This document shows positions 22,400 to 33,934 of a stretch of DNA of 64,000 bases, piece after piece (the first letter of the stretch is position 1; the number at the start of each line of letters is the position of its first letter). The notes under the pieces are model-generated. The model saw nothing but the letters and a program-made list of their open reading frames with translations, had not been told where the DNA came from and ran no database searches. The translations under genes were made by a program, and so were the position numbers. Source of the DNA: Nemania diffusa (Eukaryota > Ascomycota > Sordariomycetes > Xylariales > Xylariaceae). The stretch is from the NCBI GenBank assembly GCA_038501195.1, contig JBBPUQ010000002.1:2480001-2544000 (forward strand). The letters run 5' to 3'.

Positions 22400-23741
22400 T
22401 TAGCCCATTAGAGTAATGATGGGAAGTCGATATTCTAATGGTTATTAGTACTAAAACAAGTGAGCCGATCAAGAAAAACTTACTGTCTAGGGTCCAATAC
22501 CGCCGCTTAACGCCGTGCCATTCGCCTTTTCCTTCCTCTTCTAGACCTTTCATGTCCACGTCTAATTCATTCCACTCAATGTCGAGCCCAGCATCGCTCA
22601 AGTGCATTTCGACTACCTTGGTATAAACATCATAACAGACCTTGCGATCGGCGCCGAGACCGTTGAAAAAGCCGAAGACACCGCCCTCATCAAGCAGCGC
22701 CGGGACGTATTCAGTGAAGAACAGGCGTAGCTGGCTGTAGTCTTCGCCGAAAGTATCGAAATAGATGGCGTCATATAACTCGCCCTCTTCTAGCAGTCTA
22801 GGCATAACCTCCTGCCATTTGCCTGCGTGCATCTTGAAGGCGTCCTCGCTCGGGCCGCTGGCCTCCCAGTCCTTCCCAAATGTGCAATCGGGGCTGCTCT
22901 CGACGTGCTTCAAGACCTCGGGGTGCGCCTCGATGATGTGGTGCCGCACGGGCTTCGTGTCGCGGATCATGGCGTCGATTATGCCCATGCCGAAGCCGAT
23001 GTTCAGCACCCGCTTCGCGGCGACCAGTCCCGGGATCAGGGCGTCGACGGAGGCCCGCATGATGGACGTCTCCCAGGCCATCATGACGCCGTTCTGCGCG
23101 TCGTCGACGAGCTTGCCGTCGCTGTACGTCAGGTTCGCGCGCAGGTACGCGGCGCTCGTGACCTCGGCGGCGCCGGCCGGCTGCGGCGGGGAGAACGCGC
23201 GATCCGGGTCCGACTCGAGGATTATATCTTCGGGGGCATCCTCGGCGCTCACCAAAGCAGGCGCATCTCCGTCCTCGTCCTCGTCTTCGTCCTCGGCCTC
23301 GGACTCAAGCTCCTCGTACCCGTCCAGCAGCCCGAACAGCAGCTCGGCGCGCATCCCGGCGCCCACGCACAGGTTGTAGAGCTCGTCCAGCCCGAGGCGC
23401 GCGGCGACGCAGCCGGGCGTCTCGTTGTTGCTGTCGACGTCGTTCCAGATGGCGCCGCTGAGGAACAGCTCGTGCACCACCGCCTTGGCGGCCTCGATGT
23501 CGGCGGCGGCGGGCTGCTTCCCGTTATCAGAGGCGTCACCGGCGCGGGGGATTTGCGCGCCACATGAGCGGATGGCGGCGTGGAGTGGGGTTTCGCCGGT
23601 CGTGGGCTCTTGCACGCTCGCGCGGCCGGGGACGTTGAGGAGGGGCTTCAAGCTTGCGAGGTCGTGGCGCCAGGCATGATGGAGGATTTCCGATATGGAG
23701 GCGGGACATGAGCCCGGGATACGGGTCTCAATTGTATCCAT
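22400..23741 (-). CDS. RMT2: Protein arginine delta-N-methyltransferase RMT2
   Basis: S-adenosylmethionine-dependent enzyme that methylates the delta nitrogen of arginine, in yeast on ribosomal protein L12. Exon 1 is 22484..23741; a tiny terminal exon 22400..22434 is joined by a GTAAGT...CCATTAG intron, giving WTLDKYRLPIITLMG as the C-terminus; 430 residues. The N-terminal ankyrin-like part (GETPLHAAIRS, NNETPGCVAARLGLDELYNLC) is followed by an acidic linker (EAEDEDEDEDGD). The methyltransferase domain has KRVLNIGFGMGIID (SAM motif I), HHIIEAHPEVLKH (post-I) and YDAIYFDTFGEDY (motif II). Without the last exon the frame would run into a hydrophobic intron translation that has no counterpart in the family. 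Confidence 0.94.
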
Positions 23742-24468
23742 TGCGGTGTTTGTATCTTTATTTCTGAGAGTACGCTGTCAGTTATTTCCTTTTCTTTTTG
23801 CTGTATGTACGCGGGGTATTAAGCAGAGGTACATACAAAAAAATATAGCTTGGCTGTCTGTCTCTAGGGTAGCTTCTCCAAGGACAGGGGAGGTACACAC
23901 TACCTAGGTAGTAGATAGAGCAAGGGCCTCCCTCCACTGTGGTCCGCTAAGTTCCGTCGAGAACGCGCCGAGCACGTGTACGACAACACTATCCTATTGG
24001 CCAATGACACAGCGTTATAGCTATAGTCAGTGGGGGTGGGTCGTACAGAAAGAAATCTAGAATAAAAGAAGTTGCGCTTGTTTGCACAATACCTATTTAC
24101 CTACATATAATTGAGGCAAACGTTTGTTGCATATGAGGTAGTTTGTGAAAGCTTGTGTCGCATCCTGCAGGTGGCCTTGAATTTTGATAGGCTAGCCCTA
24201 CCGCCTTCTAGGTATTTTCTATCCCGGCTTGATGTAACCAACCCCGTCTTTCTCGCTTTCGCACGCCCCCCCTCTCTCCTCTTCCCTCCACTGTTACGTG
24301 ACCCGTCGGTGACCTGTGCTTGCTCGTACTGTCTCACGATAGGCATGCTGATAATTAGAGCGGTTAGAGGTCTATACGCAGAGACCAACCAGATTTCTTA
24401 GCGATTTCCGCGTCACCCCAATCTCCAGTCGCAGCCGAAAGTGACACGCCGGCCCGCGTCACGTCGCC
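23742..24468. other. Divergent promoter region RMT2/VTC4
   Basis: About 730 bases between the two start codons. It contains TACCTAGGTAGTAG at about 23900, one CACGTG word (23973..23978, listed separately) and a C/T-rich stretch at 24260-24290. Confidence 0.6.
23973..23978. promoter_or_regulatory. CACGTG E-box upstream of VTC4
   Basis: A perfect CACGTG palindrome lies about 490 bases before the VTC4 start codon. This word is the core site of the phosphate regulator Pho4 (NUC-1 in Neurospora), and VTC genes are Pho4 targets in yeast. Function here is inferred; the same word also occurs by chance inside genes in this window. Confidence 0.4.
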
Positions 24469-26968
24469 ATGAAGTTCGGACAACAGTTGCGCTCCAGCAT
24501 CATTCGCGAATACCAATGGTACTACATCGACTACGATGGGCTAAAAGCAGAGCTCAAGAAGGCCTCCGGGCTTCTGGGCAATATTCGCGAAGATGACAAT
24601 GAAGCCGGGCCCTCAAACGCTCCCGCCGCGAAGAAAAATAAGAAAGATAGGTGGAACGAAGAGGATGAGCAGGCCTTCATTGCGAAGCTCTACGCTGAGC
24701 TCGAGAAGGTTTACACCAAGACCAAAGTCAAGCAATCTGAGATACAACGCCGTATAGCCGTCAGCGAGCGAGAAGTGAGGGAGGTTGTCTCGAGGGCCAC
24801 AGAACGAGGCCTGAACGAAGCTGGGCCGTCCGAGGAGGAGTTCATCTTGCTAGAAGAAGATCTGAGCGACATCATCGCCGACGTCCACGATCTCGCTAAA
24901 TACGTTCAATTGAACTACACGGGCTTTTATAAGATAATAAAGAAGCATGATGTATGTGTTTCCCAACCATGCAAACAGACTGAAATCCGGCATCGCCGAG
25001 CTCACGCAAAGTACAGAAAATGACCAATTGGTACCTTCGGCCCGCATTTGACGCCGCGCTCAAGAAGAAACCTTTCTATAACGAGGATTTCGACGCCGAG
25101 GTAGTCAAACTTTCTAACATGTACAACAACGTCCGAACCCGGGGTAATCCAGTCAAGGGTGACAGCTCGGCTGGTGGAAGCCAGGGTAGTTTCGTTCGCC
25201 AGACCACGAAATACTGGGTACACCCAGATAATGTCACCGAGTTGAAACTTGTAATCCTCAAGCACCTTCCCGTCTTGGTCTTCAATGCGAGCAAAGAATT
25301 CGAGACGGCGGACTCCGCTATCACCTCTATTTACTACGACAACACCGATCGGTGGGACCTGTACGAAGGGCGGTTGAAGAAGACGGAGGGCGCAGAGGCC
25401 ATCCGTCTACGGTGGTATGGCGGCATGCAAAATGACACCATATTCGTCGAACGCAAGACCCATCGCGAGGACTGGACTGGAGAGAAGTCGGTTAAGGCCC
25501 GCTTTTCCATGAAAGAGAAGAATGTGAATGCATATATGAGGGGCAGCCTACTCCCCGCGGCGCTGTTCGAAAAAGCCCGAAAAGATAAAAAGAAATCAGA
25601 GAAGGCCATTGCTGAGGACGAGAGTTTGGCTAGAGAGGTTCAGTACTCGATTCTGAAGAAGGGATACAGACCAGTCTGTCGGTCTTTCTACAACCGAACA
25701 GCTTTCCAGCTTCCTGCAGATGCTCGGGTACGAATCTCCCTCGACACCGAGCTGACAATGGTGCGTGAGGATAACCTGGATGGTGTCAGACGTTCTGGCG
25801 ACAACTGGAGAAGAATGGATATTGGTATTGACTGGCCTTTCTCTCAATTGCCGCCCAAGGATGTCTTACGATTTCCTTATGCTGTTCTCGAGGTCAAACT
25901 GCAGACCCAGCATGGTCAAGAGCCCCCAGAGTGGGTTCGGCAGTTGATTTCAAGCCATCTTGTCGAAGCTGTGCCTAAATTCTCAAAGTTCATTCACGGC
26001 ACGGCCTCTTTGTTTCCCAATCGCATCAAGCTACTTCCATACTGGATGCCGCAGATGGATGTGGATATCCGTAAACCCCCTACGCATAACTTCGGCATCC
26101 AGCGACAAGAGAATTCCCTGAGCGGAACGACATCTGACGACGAGGAAGATGACTCGGATGTTGAGGAGACAGAAACCACGACATCCAACGGTCACAATGG
26201 TCATAATAATGGCCACAATAATGGTCTGTCACGTGGTGCACGGGCTCTGGCACTTGGTGACATCGAGGGACAGACCGCATCAGGCGCAATCCCTAGTGCT
26301 GATTATCCCTTGTATGACTCTGATGATGAATCCGACGAAGAAGACCGAATCGAGGAGGCTAGAAGGATAGGGGGGTGGACGTATTACTCGGTAGTGGCAC
26401 AGAGCTACGCTAACACGGCAGGCCAGGGAGCTTTACGAGTGCTGAAGGCTGTTGTCCCTAGACCTCGAGCTACAACGGTACCACGTAGTAATCGCAACCA
26501 GATGTTCTTCGGCAGTCAAGAAATCCAGAGCAAGAAATTCAAAGCACCCAAAGGAAAGAAAATCTACGTCCCCGTCAGAGTCGAGCCCAAGGTCTTCTTT
26601 GCTGCAGAGAGAACATTTCTTGGCTGGGTGAGTTATCTGTCTTCCTTTTAGGCGAGTCGAGTGGTCGTGAACTGACAATATGATAGCTCGAGTTTTCTAT
26701 TTACGTTGGTGCAATTGCCGCTACTCTACTCAACTTTGGCGAGAAACCGACTAGACTGGCATTCATAGCTGCCGGCGTCTTCACCTTGTTGGCTGTTCTG
26801 GCGCTTTGCTACTCTGTTGGCATCTATCTTTACCGAAGCAAGGGCATTCGAGAACGCAGGGTGATCAAGTACTATGACAAGGTAGGACCTAGTGTTCTAT
26901 GCGGTGCACTGTTCCTCGGTGTTGCGCTGAATTTTGCATTCGAAGGAAAGGAGAGAAACTTGTGGTAG
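24469..26968 (+). CDS. VTC4: Vacuolar transporter chaperone 4, polyphosphate polymerase
   Basis: Catalytic subunit of the VTC complex, which makes polyphosphate from ATP and feeds it into the vacuole. Exons are 24469..24951, 25017..26627 and 26687..26968; 791 residues. The SPX domain occupies about residues 1-165 ([43 protein letters not shown], whose Lys cluster binds inositol pyrophosphates). The tunnel-shaped polymerase domain follows, with [65 protein letters not shown] and [10 protein letters not shown]. These carry the basic and Glu residues of the active site. A His/Asn-rich acidic linker ([13 protein letters not shown]) precedes three C-terminal membrane helices (DUF202 type). The wording is that of Vtc4, not the non-catalytic Vtc2/3. 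A CACGTG box lies upstream. Confidence 0.97.
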
Positions 26969-27579
26969 GTCGTTTTAAATAAGCGGTTCGTGCCTATCTC
27001 ACCCATATAAGGAGAACCAAGTACCGACTGTATGGATAATTGGATAGTTAGTTGGTTCTCTCATGTAAATTGTAATCACTAGGTGTATATTGAAAGTCAA
27101 AAGAATTTAGCACGGATACCACCATTCTTTAGCTTATTGAGACTAAAGGAGCATTGGACAACGGTATCGAGGCTCGTTCTCCGTTCTGTTTATTCTTTCT
27201 TCCTTTGGTGCAGAGGCCATTCCTCTAAGAACAAACGTAGGACTATTTACGCACCTGTGTGGTATGTATGTATATTGATATGACTGATAACTCATAACTC
27301 ATAACTCAGAAATAGTCTTTGTTCCACAGGTTTTGGGGATTTGGCCAAGTATTATTATGGTTGAGAGTTGACGGCTTGCTAGCCCGCAGGAGTACACGCT
27401 ATTCTTGGCTTACGCTTGTAAAACAGCAGCGTTAGTTTGGAATTCTCGAGTGCCGTTGTTATGTATAGGTTCATTTCTTTCTTTGTTTATAAGCAAAAAT
27501 AATATTGTGGTTCGACACTTTTCAAATCCGACTCGGAGTATTGTGGCAAGGCCTTCTTCGGGGTGTATCGTATTTCGTA
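26969..27579. other. Intergenic spacer
   Basis: VTC4 3' end and promoter of the next gene. A short direct repeat (ATAACTCATAACTCATAACTCA) lies at about 27288-27309. Nothing else seen. Confidence 0.5.
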
Positions 27580-29581
27580 ATGTCGCTGTCGGCTGTCGAT
27601 CTCTCGGCTATCGATCCTTCGGCTGTCGAGTTCGGGCAGTCCCTCCCACCTCACGGGCCGCATACCATCACGACACATATGCCAAGATGGGAGACGGCAG
27701 AGCGGTTCCGTAACCGTGATTTATCCCTCCTCGGACAGCTGAAGTCAATATATCCCCGGTTTGCACCCTTCGGCCTCTCGGCGACGGTGAGTAGCCGCCA
27801 GTATCCTAGTTTACCATGTAGCTTTGCTCACATGAGCTGATCAACGCCCACGTACAGCTCTGCCAGTCTATAGCGCGGAAACTCTCGCTGCCGGAGGGCT
27901 ACGGCTGCGTCGCCTTCGTGTCCCGCGACGCCTGGGCCTCGAATCAGACCCACGCGCTATCACCCTTCCGCAAGGACCTGCGCCTCGACGCCTCGGAGCT
28001 CCGGTACCACGTCGTCGACGTCGCCGGCGTGCGGCTCTACGTGGTCGGGTTTCCGCGCGCCAAGGCCCCAGCCGGGACCTTCCAGTGGCAGCATGGCGGG
28101 CTGGGCTTCAGCTCGCGGCTCGCCGAGGCGCTCCTCCCGCACGTGGACGCTTCTCTGGTTCACGCCGGCGAGTTCCCCGGCGGGCTTGGCGCGCCAGAGC
28201 CGACGTTTCTGCCCGAGGGGGATTCCCACCGCGCGATCAAGGAGCGTATCGCGAGCCTCGCCATGCGTGCCTGCGCCAGCAAGCACGAGAAGGACGTCTG
28301 TGCCGGCGACGTCTTCCTCTACCAGACGGGCATGGCGGCCATCACGAGGCTCCACGAGGCTATATCGGCGCTGCGCGCGGGTCCCACGGTCGTCTTCGGC
28401 GCCGTCTTCCACAGCACGTACCATCTCTTCGAGGAGGCCAACGGCGGTATTCGGCATTACGGGCGAGCGGACGAGTCCGACGTGGACGAGTTCGAAAGGT
28501 ACCTCGAGGACGGAGGGGAATGCGCTTTCGTTTTCACTGAGTTCCCGAGCAATCCTATCCTCGTCAGCGTCGACCTGATGCGGCTACGGAGATTGGTACG
28601 TTACTCACCTTCTGCGTATTACCCCTTTCTAGACAGACAGAGCAAGGGGAGGCGAGGGGCTTAGACGGGGAGTCTGCTAACGCACAGGGGCGGCAGGCGG
28701 ATAAGTACGGCTTCTTCCTCGTGGCCGACGACACCTGCGCCTCGTTCGCCAACGTCGACCTCCTCGCCGCGGCCGACGTCGTCGTGAGCTCGCTGACGAA
28801 GGCGTTCTCGGGGTACGCGGACGTCATGGCCGGGTCGCTGGTGCTGAACCCGAACGGCGCGCCGCACACCTACACGGCCCTGAAGCAGGCCGTGTCGTCG
28901 CGGTTCCGCAACGAGCTCTTCGCGGCTGACGCTGCCCATCTTGTCTCCAACCACGCCGACTATTTCGCGCGGTGCGCGGTGCACAACCGCAACGCCGCCA
29001 CGCTGGCTGGGTACTTCCACGCCCTTGCGATGGATCCCGCGAGCCCTGTCACTCATGTATGGTATCCCCCGTATTCCCCGGGGTCTGAGCATTTAGGAGA
29101 ATTCCTGCGGAAGCCGACGTCGGACTACGAGGAGCCTGGGTTCGGGTGTCTGATGAGTGTCGAGTTCGAGACGGTGGCGCAGGCCGCTGCTTTCTATGAT
29201 GCTCTGAACTTCTTCCAGGGGCCTCACCTCGGCGCCCATCTGACGCTCTGCATGCCGTACAATTTCAGTAAGTGCTTTTGCAAGTCGTTTCTTATTCGGT
29301 TTAGTTCTTGTCCGGCGGTGCGAAGGCCCCTTTCAAAGCTCGAGTTCTGTCTCTTGTCCAAGCGACCGAAGCACTGGTAGACCACGCTTGGAATGACGAT
29401 CACTAACCCCGGTATTGCAGTGGTTTATGGCGCAGGGGATCCTGATGCTCATGCTTCGTATGGACTGAAGGCACAGCAGATTCGTATTTCGGTTGGTCTC
29501 GAAGACCACCAGGTTTTGCTACAGCGGTGTTCGGAAGCAGTGAGCAAGATGGAGAAAACGGTTCAGAATCTAGTTCAATAG
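27580..29581 (+). CDS. STR2: Cystathionine gamma-synthase type PLP enzyme
   Basis: Pyridoxal-phosphate enzyme of the Cys/Met metabolism family, most like fungal cystathionine gamma-synthase (yeast Str2), which condenses an activated homoserine with cysteine in transsulfuration. Exons are 27580..27786, 27858..28595, 28688..29267 and 29421..29581; 561 residues. Evidence: SLPPHGPHTITTHMPRWETAERF at the N-terminus (the Str2-type opening), DVFLYQTGMAAITRLHEAI (cofactor phosphate region), FTEFPSNPIL, FFLVADDTCAS (Asp contacting the pyridine ring), VVSSLTKAFSGYADVMAGS (Lys forming the Schiff base) and QQIRISVGLEDHQVLLQ at the end. The splice joins are in phase. Other fungal members act on related substrates, so exact specificity is inferred. 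Exons 2 and 3 are strongly G+C-rich. Confidence 0.9.
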
Positions 29582-32500
29582 TTAACCATCACGCTACCAA
29601 GATCCAATATGGTGTTAATAGATAGAAAATCCGTGATAGGACACCCTGAATACTGTACCGTTGGCTCTCCTGTCGCTATGGCTTCGCTTGCTACCTCGTC
29701 GATGGCAGAACGTTGGAACTCGACTAGGGCTGAACCCTCAGCACAGACAGAGATTGACGAGACTATCGTTCTTCAAACAAAATAAAGAAGCACTAAACAA
29801 GAAATAATCTCAACGCGTTATCTCTATTAGAAGCTGCCTTGTGGTTGTCTTGTTCCATTGTTGGTTGTTGTCTGGTGGTCAATCGCAGTCTAAACAGGTC
29901 CCAAAACTGGTGAATACAACGCAGCAGATGTTTAAACACCACCACAAAAGATCAAAGACTTGTGCTATATGGTTAATATGCCATAGTTACCGATTTATTG
30001 AATGCGTTGTGCCTGGTTACTTGCTGTGCTAACTAGTGAGTTGCTTCGAAGAAATCCAACGCATTCTTTTCCGACCGGTTAGGTTATCTAGGAGAGCGAG
30101 CCGCATATAATAGTTAAAGACAACATAGTATAAGTGGTAGGAGAGTCACTAATTAAAACAAATTGAAACGTATGGTTAGGATAATGCAAAATAGTCGGAT
30201 GAGTTCCTGTGATAGCTGGGGTAAGGGTAGTTAGGGTAACGCTCTTAACTGTAGGTGTAGGAATTCTGTGTTATAGGGGTCACAGATTTCCTACCACGTC
30301 GCAACCCCTTCTGTGTAAACACCAAAACTTGCGCAAGGGCATCATAGGAACATATCGTGCACCACCACCTTCTAGTATCCTAAATCCATAGGCACGTGAG
30401 CAGTAATATTGTCAAAATTCCTTCCATCTCCCAAGCAAACCCATAGAGTGCCTTCGGGTGGTTTTTCCTCTAAGACTCTACCAGTTTTTCCGCCTTTATT
30501 CTATCCTCTTGGTATTCCCTAGACAGCTATAAAGCATGTTATCAGACCTTACAGTACGTATAGGTTGTTATAACGCTTAGATCCCCTAGCTATTGCCTCT
30601 ATTATATCAAGATAAATTTTCGGTACTTGCCAAAGCAGCAGATACAGTCTACCTCTTGCCAAGATATGATGTGGTTACCGCAAATTATGGAATAAACAGT
30701 CCTGGCGTCAAGTTATCGTTATTATTGGTGTAGAAGCCAAGGCCAAGAGGTTTGTCGAATAAGTGTTGTCACGAGATAGAATTCCATAGCTACCTTCCTC
30801 TACAAGCAATGCAAGAAACTACTCCTATAGTGTATGGAAACTGGTGATTCATTCTATGACTCTCTATTCTAATATAGGTACCTTCTCGAATCGCCGGAGT
30901 TTCAGCTAAATATTATAATATCATGTCAAAGGAACATTCCCCTCTAATATTTCACTTAGCTTACTGCTTGGGAAATTTCTTGATATATTATTTACGCTAT
31001 TATGCGAAAAGGCCCACTTCCACTTTTCTCTTCAAAAGTGGTCCAGACCTTCGGGAGTGTACATTTTGCCTCATTGGAGCCCGCGCCCTAGCCGGGGCTT
31101 GTGACTAGAGGAGAACGATATCTTCTACTCGGTCTCAGTTACGCGGTCCTCATAGCACAAGGGCTTCCATCGGGCTAGTGTCGGCCCTTCTGGTAGGTTT
31201 GCTTGCGTTCATACGAGGAGGTTTAGTCAGCTAGCATGCCCATTTAAGGTAGAAGGGAGACCGAAGTACCATCTGCCGCACCTATCACTGATGCCCTCGC
31301 GTAGTGTTATGTACTTACTATACACGACAGGCCTAGCCAGTGTAACGATAGCTCGCCTCTTCTTGATTCTCCATGCTATCCGGTGGGCAATCCTCCCCCT
31401 CTTTCTCACACACTTCATTCAGTCATGTAGGTGATCAGCGTCACCACTCGTCGCTCAAAAGGAGCTGGAGGTTTTCTGTGCTACTGTATTCTATTGTAAC
31501 CGTGTGTTGTATGTAACACTTTTCTGTACATCTCCACCCCAGGGACTTGTGTATTAGACCGCTATGCTACATGATTGGATTTCATATCTCGGTTATCTTG
31601 TTGTATCCATACAAGTTCGGTCCCCATTAAGTGGTCAGGCGGGTATGAACCCCGCGGATAGACCCTTGAACATATTACGTGCTCAACCCACATCGGCTGT
31701 TGAACGAATTTATCTAGTTGATAGATGACTGGGCAGAGTGGCACTGGCTTGCTACAATGGCAATGGAGCCACAAGGCCACCAAGTAGGTCATATTCGCCA
31801 AGACAGTAGACATACAGAATAATCTAGGTGACACTAGGTAACGGAAGCTCGTCCTTGCTTTAGCAGTTGTAGTTGAGTCGGCTCTAGAGCCGACCTGCTA
31901 ATAATATTATGATCCCAGTCTCAAGATTGCCCATCCCCGTCTGCGGTATTGATTGTGTAGCTAGGCGGCTTGGGTAACAGATGGCCATGATATGTTTGGG
32001 AACAGGCCCAAAGCTAGCTCCGCTTGGATCCCACGATGGCCTGCTCTGCTATCCCAACATACTCTACACTCCCTCGTTGAGCTTAATAGCACGTCACCCT
32101 GCAATAAAGCACTGACGCTTCCCATCACATGCAAACTACCTAACTAGATATCGAACACAAGTGGCTGGCTACAGCCTAACATCGAGGGGCCGTGCAGCAC
32201 GGTGCGGCTACAGAGTGATTGCTCAGTCTCGCTACCAACTACCTAGATCAAACAAGTCCCCCGGTGTCAGGAGGCTGCTTCGATCTTCCATTCTGGATGA
32301 CGCTCTTGCAGGAAAGCTCTCGACTAGCCGCCAGAGTAGCTGTTCAGGAACATCTGCCTAACGAATGAAGGCTTCTTTCTAACCACAAACGCCTTTGGCA
32401 CCGCATCGCGTCTATCTTGTCTAACATATCACCACTGCGGAAATCCTTCCCGTGATATCTCTCGCCAAGTTCCCTCAAACATCCTACATTCTCTGATACA

Positions 32501-32797
32501 TGCATTACCACTCCTTCCACAAGAGCTATCACTTATCCCTTGCGTACCTATTTACTCATACTTCTGTTGACAGTGATACTTCTCATCTCAAGTATAAAGC
32601 TAAGCAAGAGGTCGCTCGTCCTAGAATACGGACATACTCCAGATCTCTCCCCCAACATTGTTGATTCCCACACCACTTTTGCACCTCCACCTTGATACTC
32701 CAGTCTCCCCCAACCAGCTACCCATAAACACTTCCTTAACGTACTAGGAACTACATAACCCTCTACCAAGGCCGCGGTACTCTTACTCTTAGTAAAG
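29582..32797. other. Gene-poor AT-rich block
   Basis: The second longest gene-free stretch of the window (3.2 kb). No open frame with protein-like composition was found on either strand; stops are dense. Inverted GC-rich words (for example GCGGGTATGAACCCCGC at about 31641) stand out from the AT-rich background. It could be a decayed insertion, but no transposase or polymerase remnant was recognised. Confidence 0.5.
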
Positions 32798-33934
32798 ATG
32801 TGCTTCGCAGAGTATCTCGCTTACCAGTGCGGGCACACATCGGTCGCGGTCAACCGGCCATGCCCTCTAACCACTCATCTATATACCAACCCGTGCTGCG
32901 CTATACCGGCTAACCGTCCCTACCTGGCCTCTACGATGTGCTACCCGTGCACTCGGATTATTCATGGGAGGAAAATCGACATCGCCGAGCTCGAGCACCG
33001 CTTCATGCATGAGCGCGGAGCGTGCGGGTGCGATGTGAAATTCCCGGCCATGCAGGGGCCGCACCTCGTCCAGCCGACATGGCGTGCCGCAGACTGGAGG
33101 GAAACCGGCGAGACTTCCGCGGCTGGTGCTCGCGCCTCAGCTGCGGGCTCTGCTCGTTCTCGTCATCATCGTCATCCCACGGCGCAACAGGTCCCCCCGA
33201 CGCCTAGTAGTGACGGCAACGGGTACTCGGCGCAGTCGAATTTTGCCGGCCAGGGCCAAGGCACTGCCATGCCGCTATACGAAGAGGCCCAGATTGGAGG
33301 GAACATTGCCGTCTCGGTTCGACTTAGCAGTCTATACGCAGCAGAATGGACCCAGGACCATGCGAAGCTTCACGAAAGCGGACAGTGTAAGTGCCCCGTT
33401 AGGTTTGAGAAATACACGCCTATTGATACTAGTGAAGACCAAGGTAAGATCTTGCTTACTTACAGAATGGATGATCCTTACTAAGACAATGCTTTAGATG
33501 AGAATACTATCCCTGTGCCAGATTCTGTCCGTGAAGCTCAAGCCGCGTACATGGACGACCGGATCCCCGTCGGACACGTTGGGCGCTGGGCTATGCAGGG
33601 TGCTCCAGGATCCCTCTTGGACAACATCCTCGGGCCTATTGGACCTGATCCTTCGATATATGAAGGGCGTCCCGTGGACATCCAGACAGCGCAATACCAC
33701 ACCGAGGGCATCCCCATTGCCGGGAATCCGATCGCCTGGGGTCCACCCCCTGAAAGCAGTGGCCTCCCCTCGATCGTGGAATTCGGACAGCCGGCGACCA
33801 CCGTCGCTGGTTTGCCCCTCGGAGCCGGGCCCGAGGGAGATTCGCATGCCGGGGACTTCGAGACCTGCTCTCTGTACTCATGTCTGGAGAGATCGCCTCC
33901 TCCTAGGAGGCGTCGGCAATCGTCTGAGTTTTAA
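32798..33934 (+). CDS. Conserved fungal protein with N-terminal Cys/His pattern
   Basis: Exons 32798..33443 and 33498..33934 (intron GTAAGA...GCTTTAG) give 360 residues. The N-terminus has a regular Cys/His pattern: MCFAEYLAYQCGHTSVAV, RPCPLTT, NPCCAIPANRP, STMCYPCTRIIHGRK and HRFMHERGACGC, which looks like a small zinc-binding or disulfide-stabilised module. The middle is Ser/Arg/His-rich and disordered (GSARSRHHRHPTAQQ). A second short Cys motif (HESGQCKCPVRF) follows, and then a Pro/Gly-rich tail ending in RRRRQSSEF. No signal peptide or membrane segment. I recall similar uncharacterised proteins in other Sordariomycetes but no assigned function. The frame-restoring splice (SEDQDENTIPVPDS) and sustained codon bias make a real gene likely. 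Confidence 0.68.

Noticed and set aside
22765..23567. Long plus-strand open frames opposite RMT2
   Set aside because: Antisense shadows of a clear methyltransferase gene; low-complexity Ser/Val/Arg composition.
28085..28578. Arg/Ser-rich open frames overlapping the cystathionine gamma-synthase exon
   Set aside because: Alternative frames of a G+C-rich exon; no domain and no independent start or splice logic.
31530..31700. tRNA-like words (GTAGCATAGCGGTCTAATAC and GCGGGGTTCATACCCGC on the minus strand)
   Set aside because: The arms do not assemble into a cloverleaf; the T-loop-like part lacks the invariant A58 and no acceptor stem pairs.
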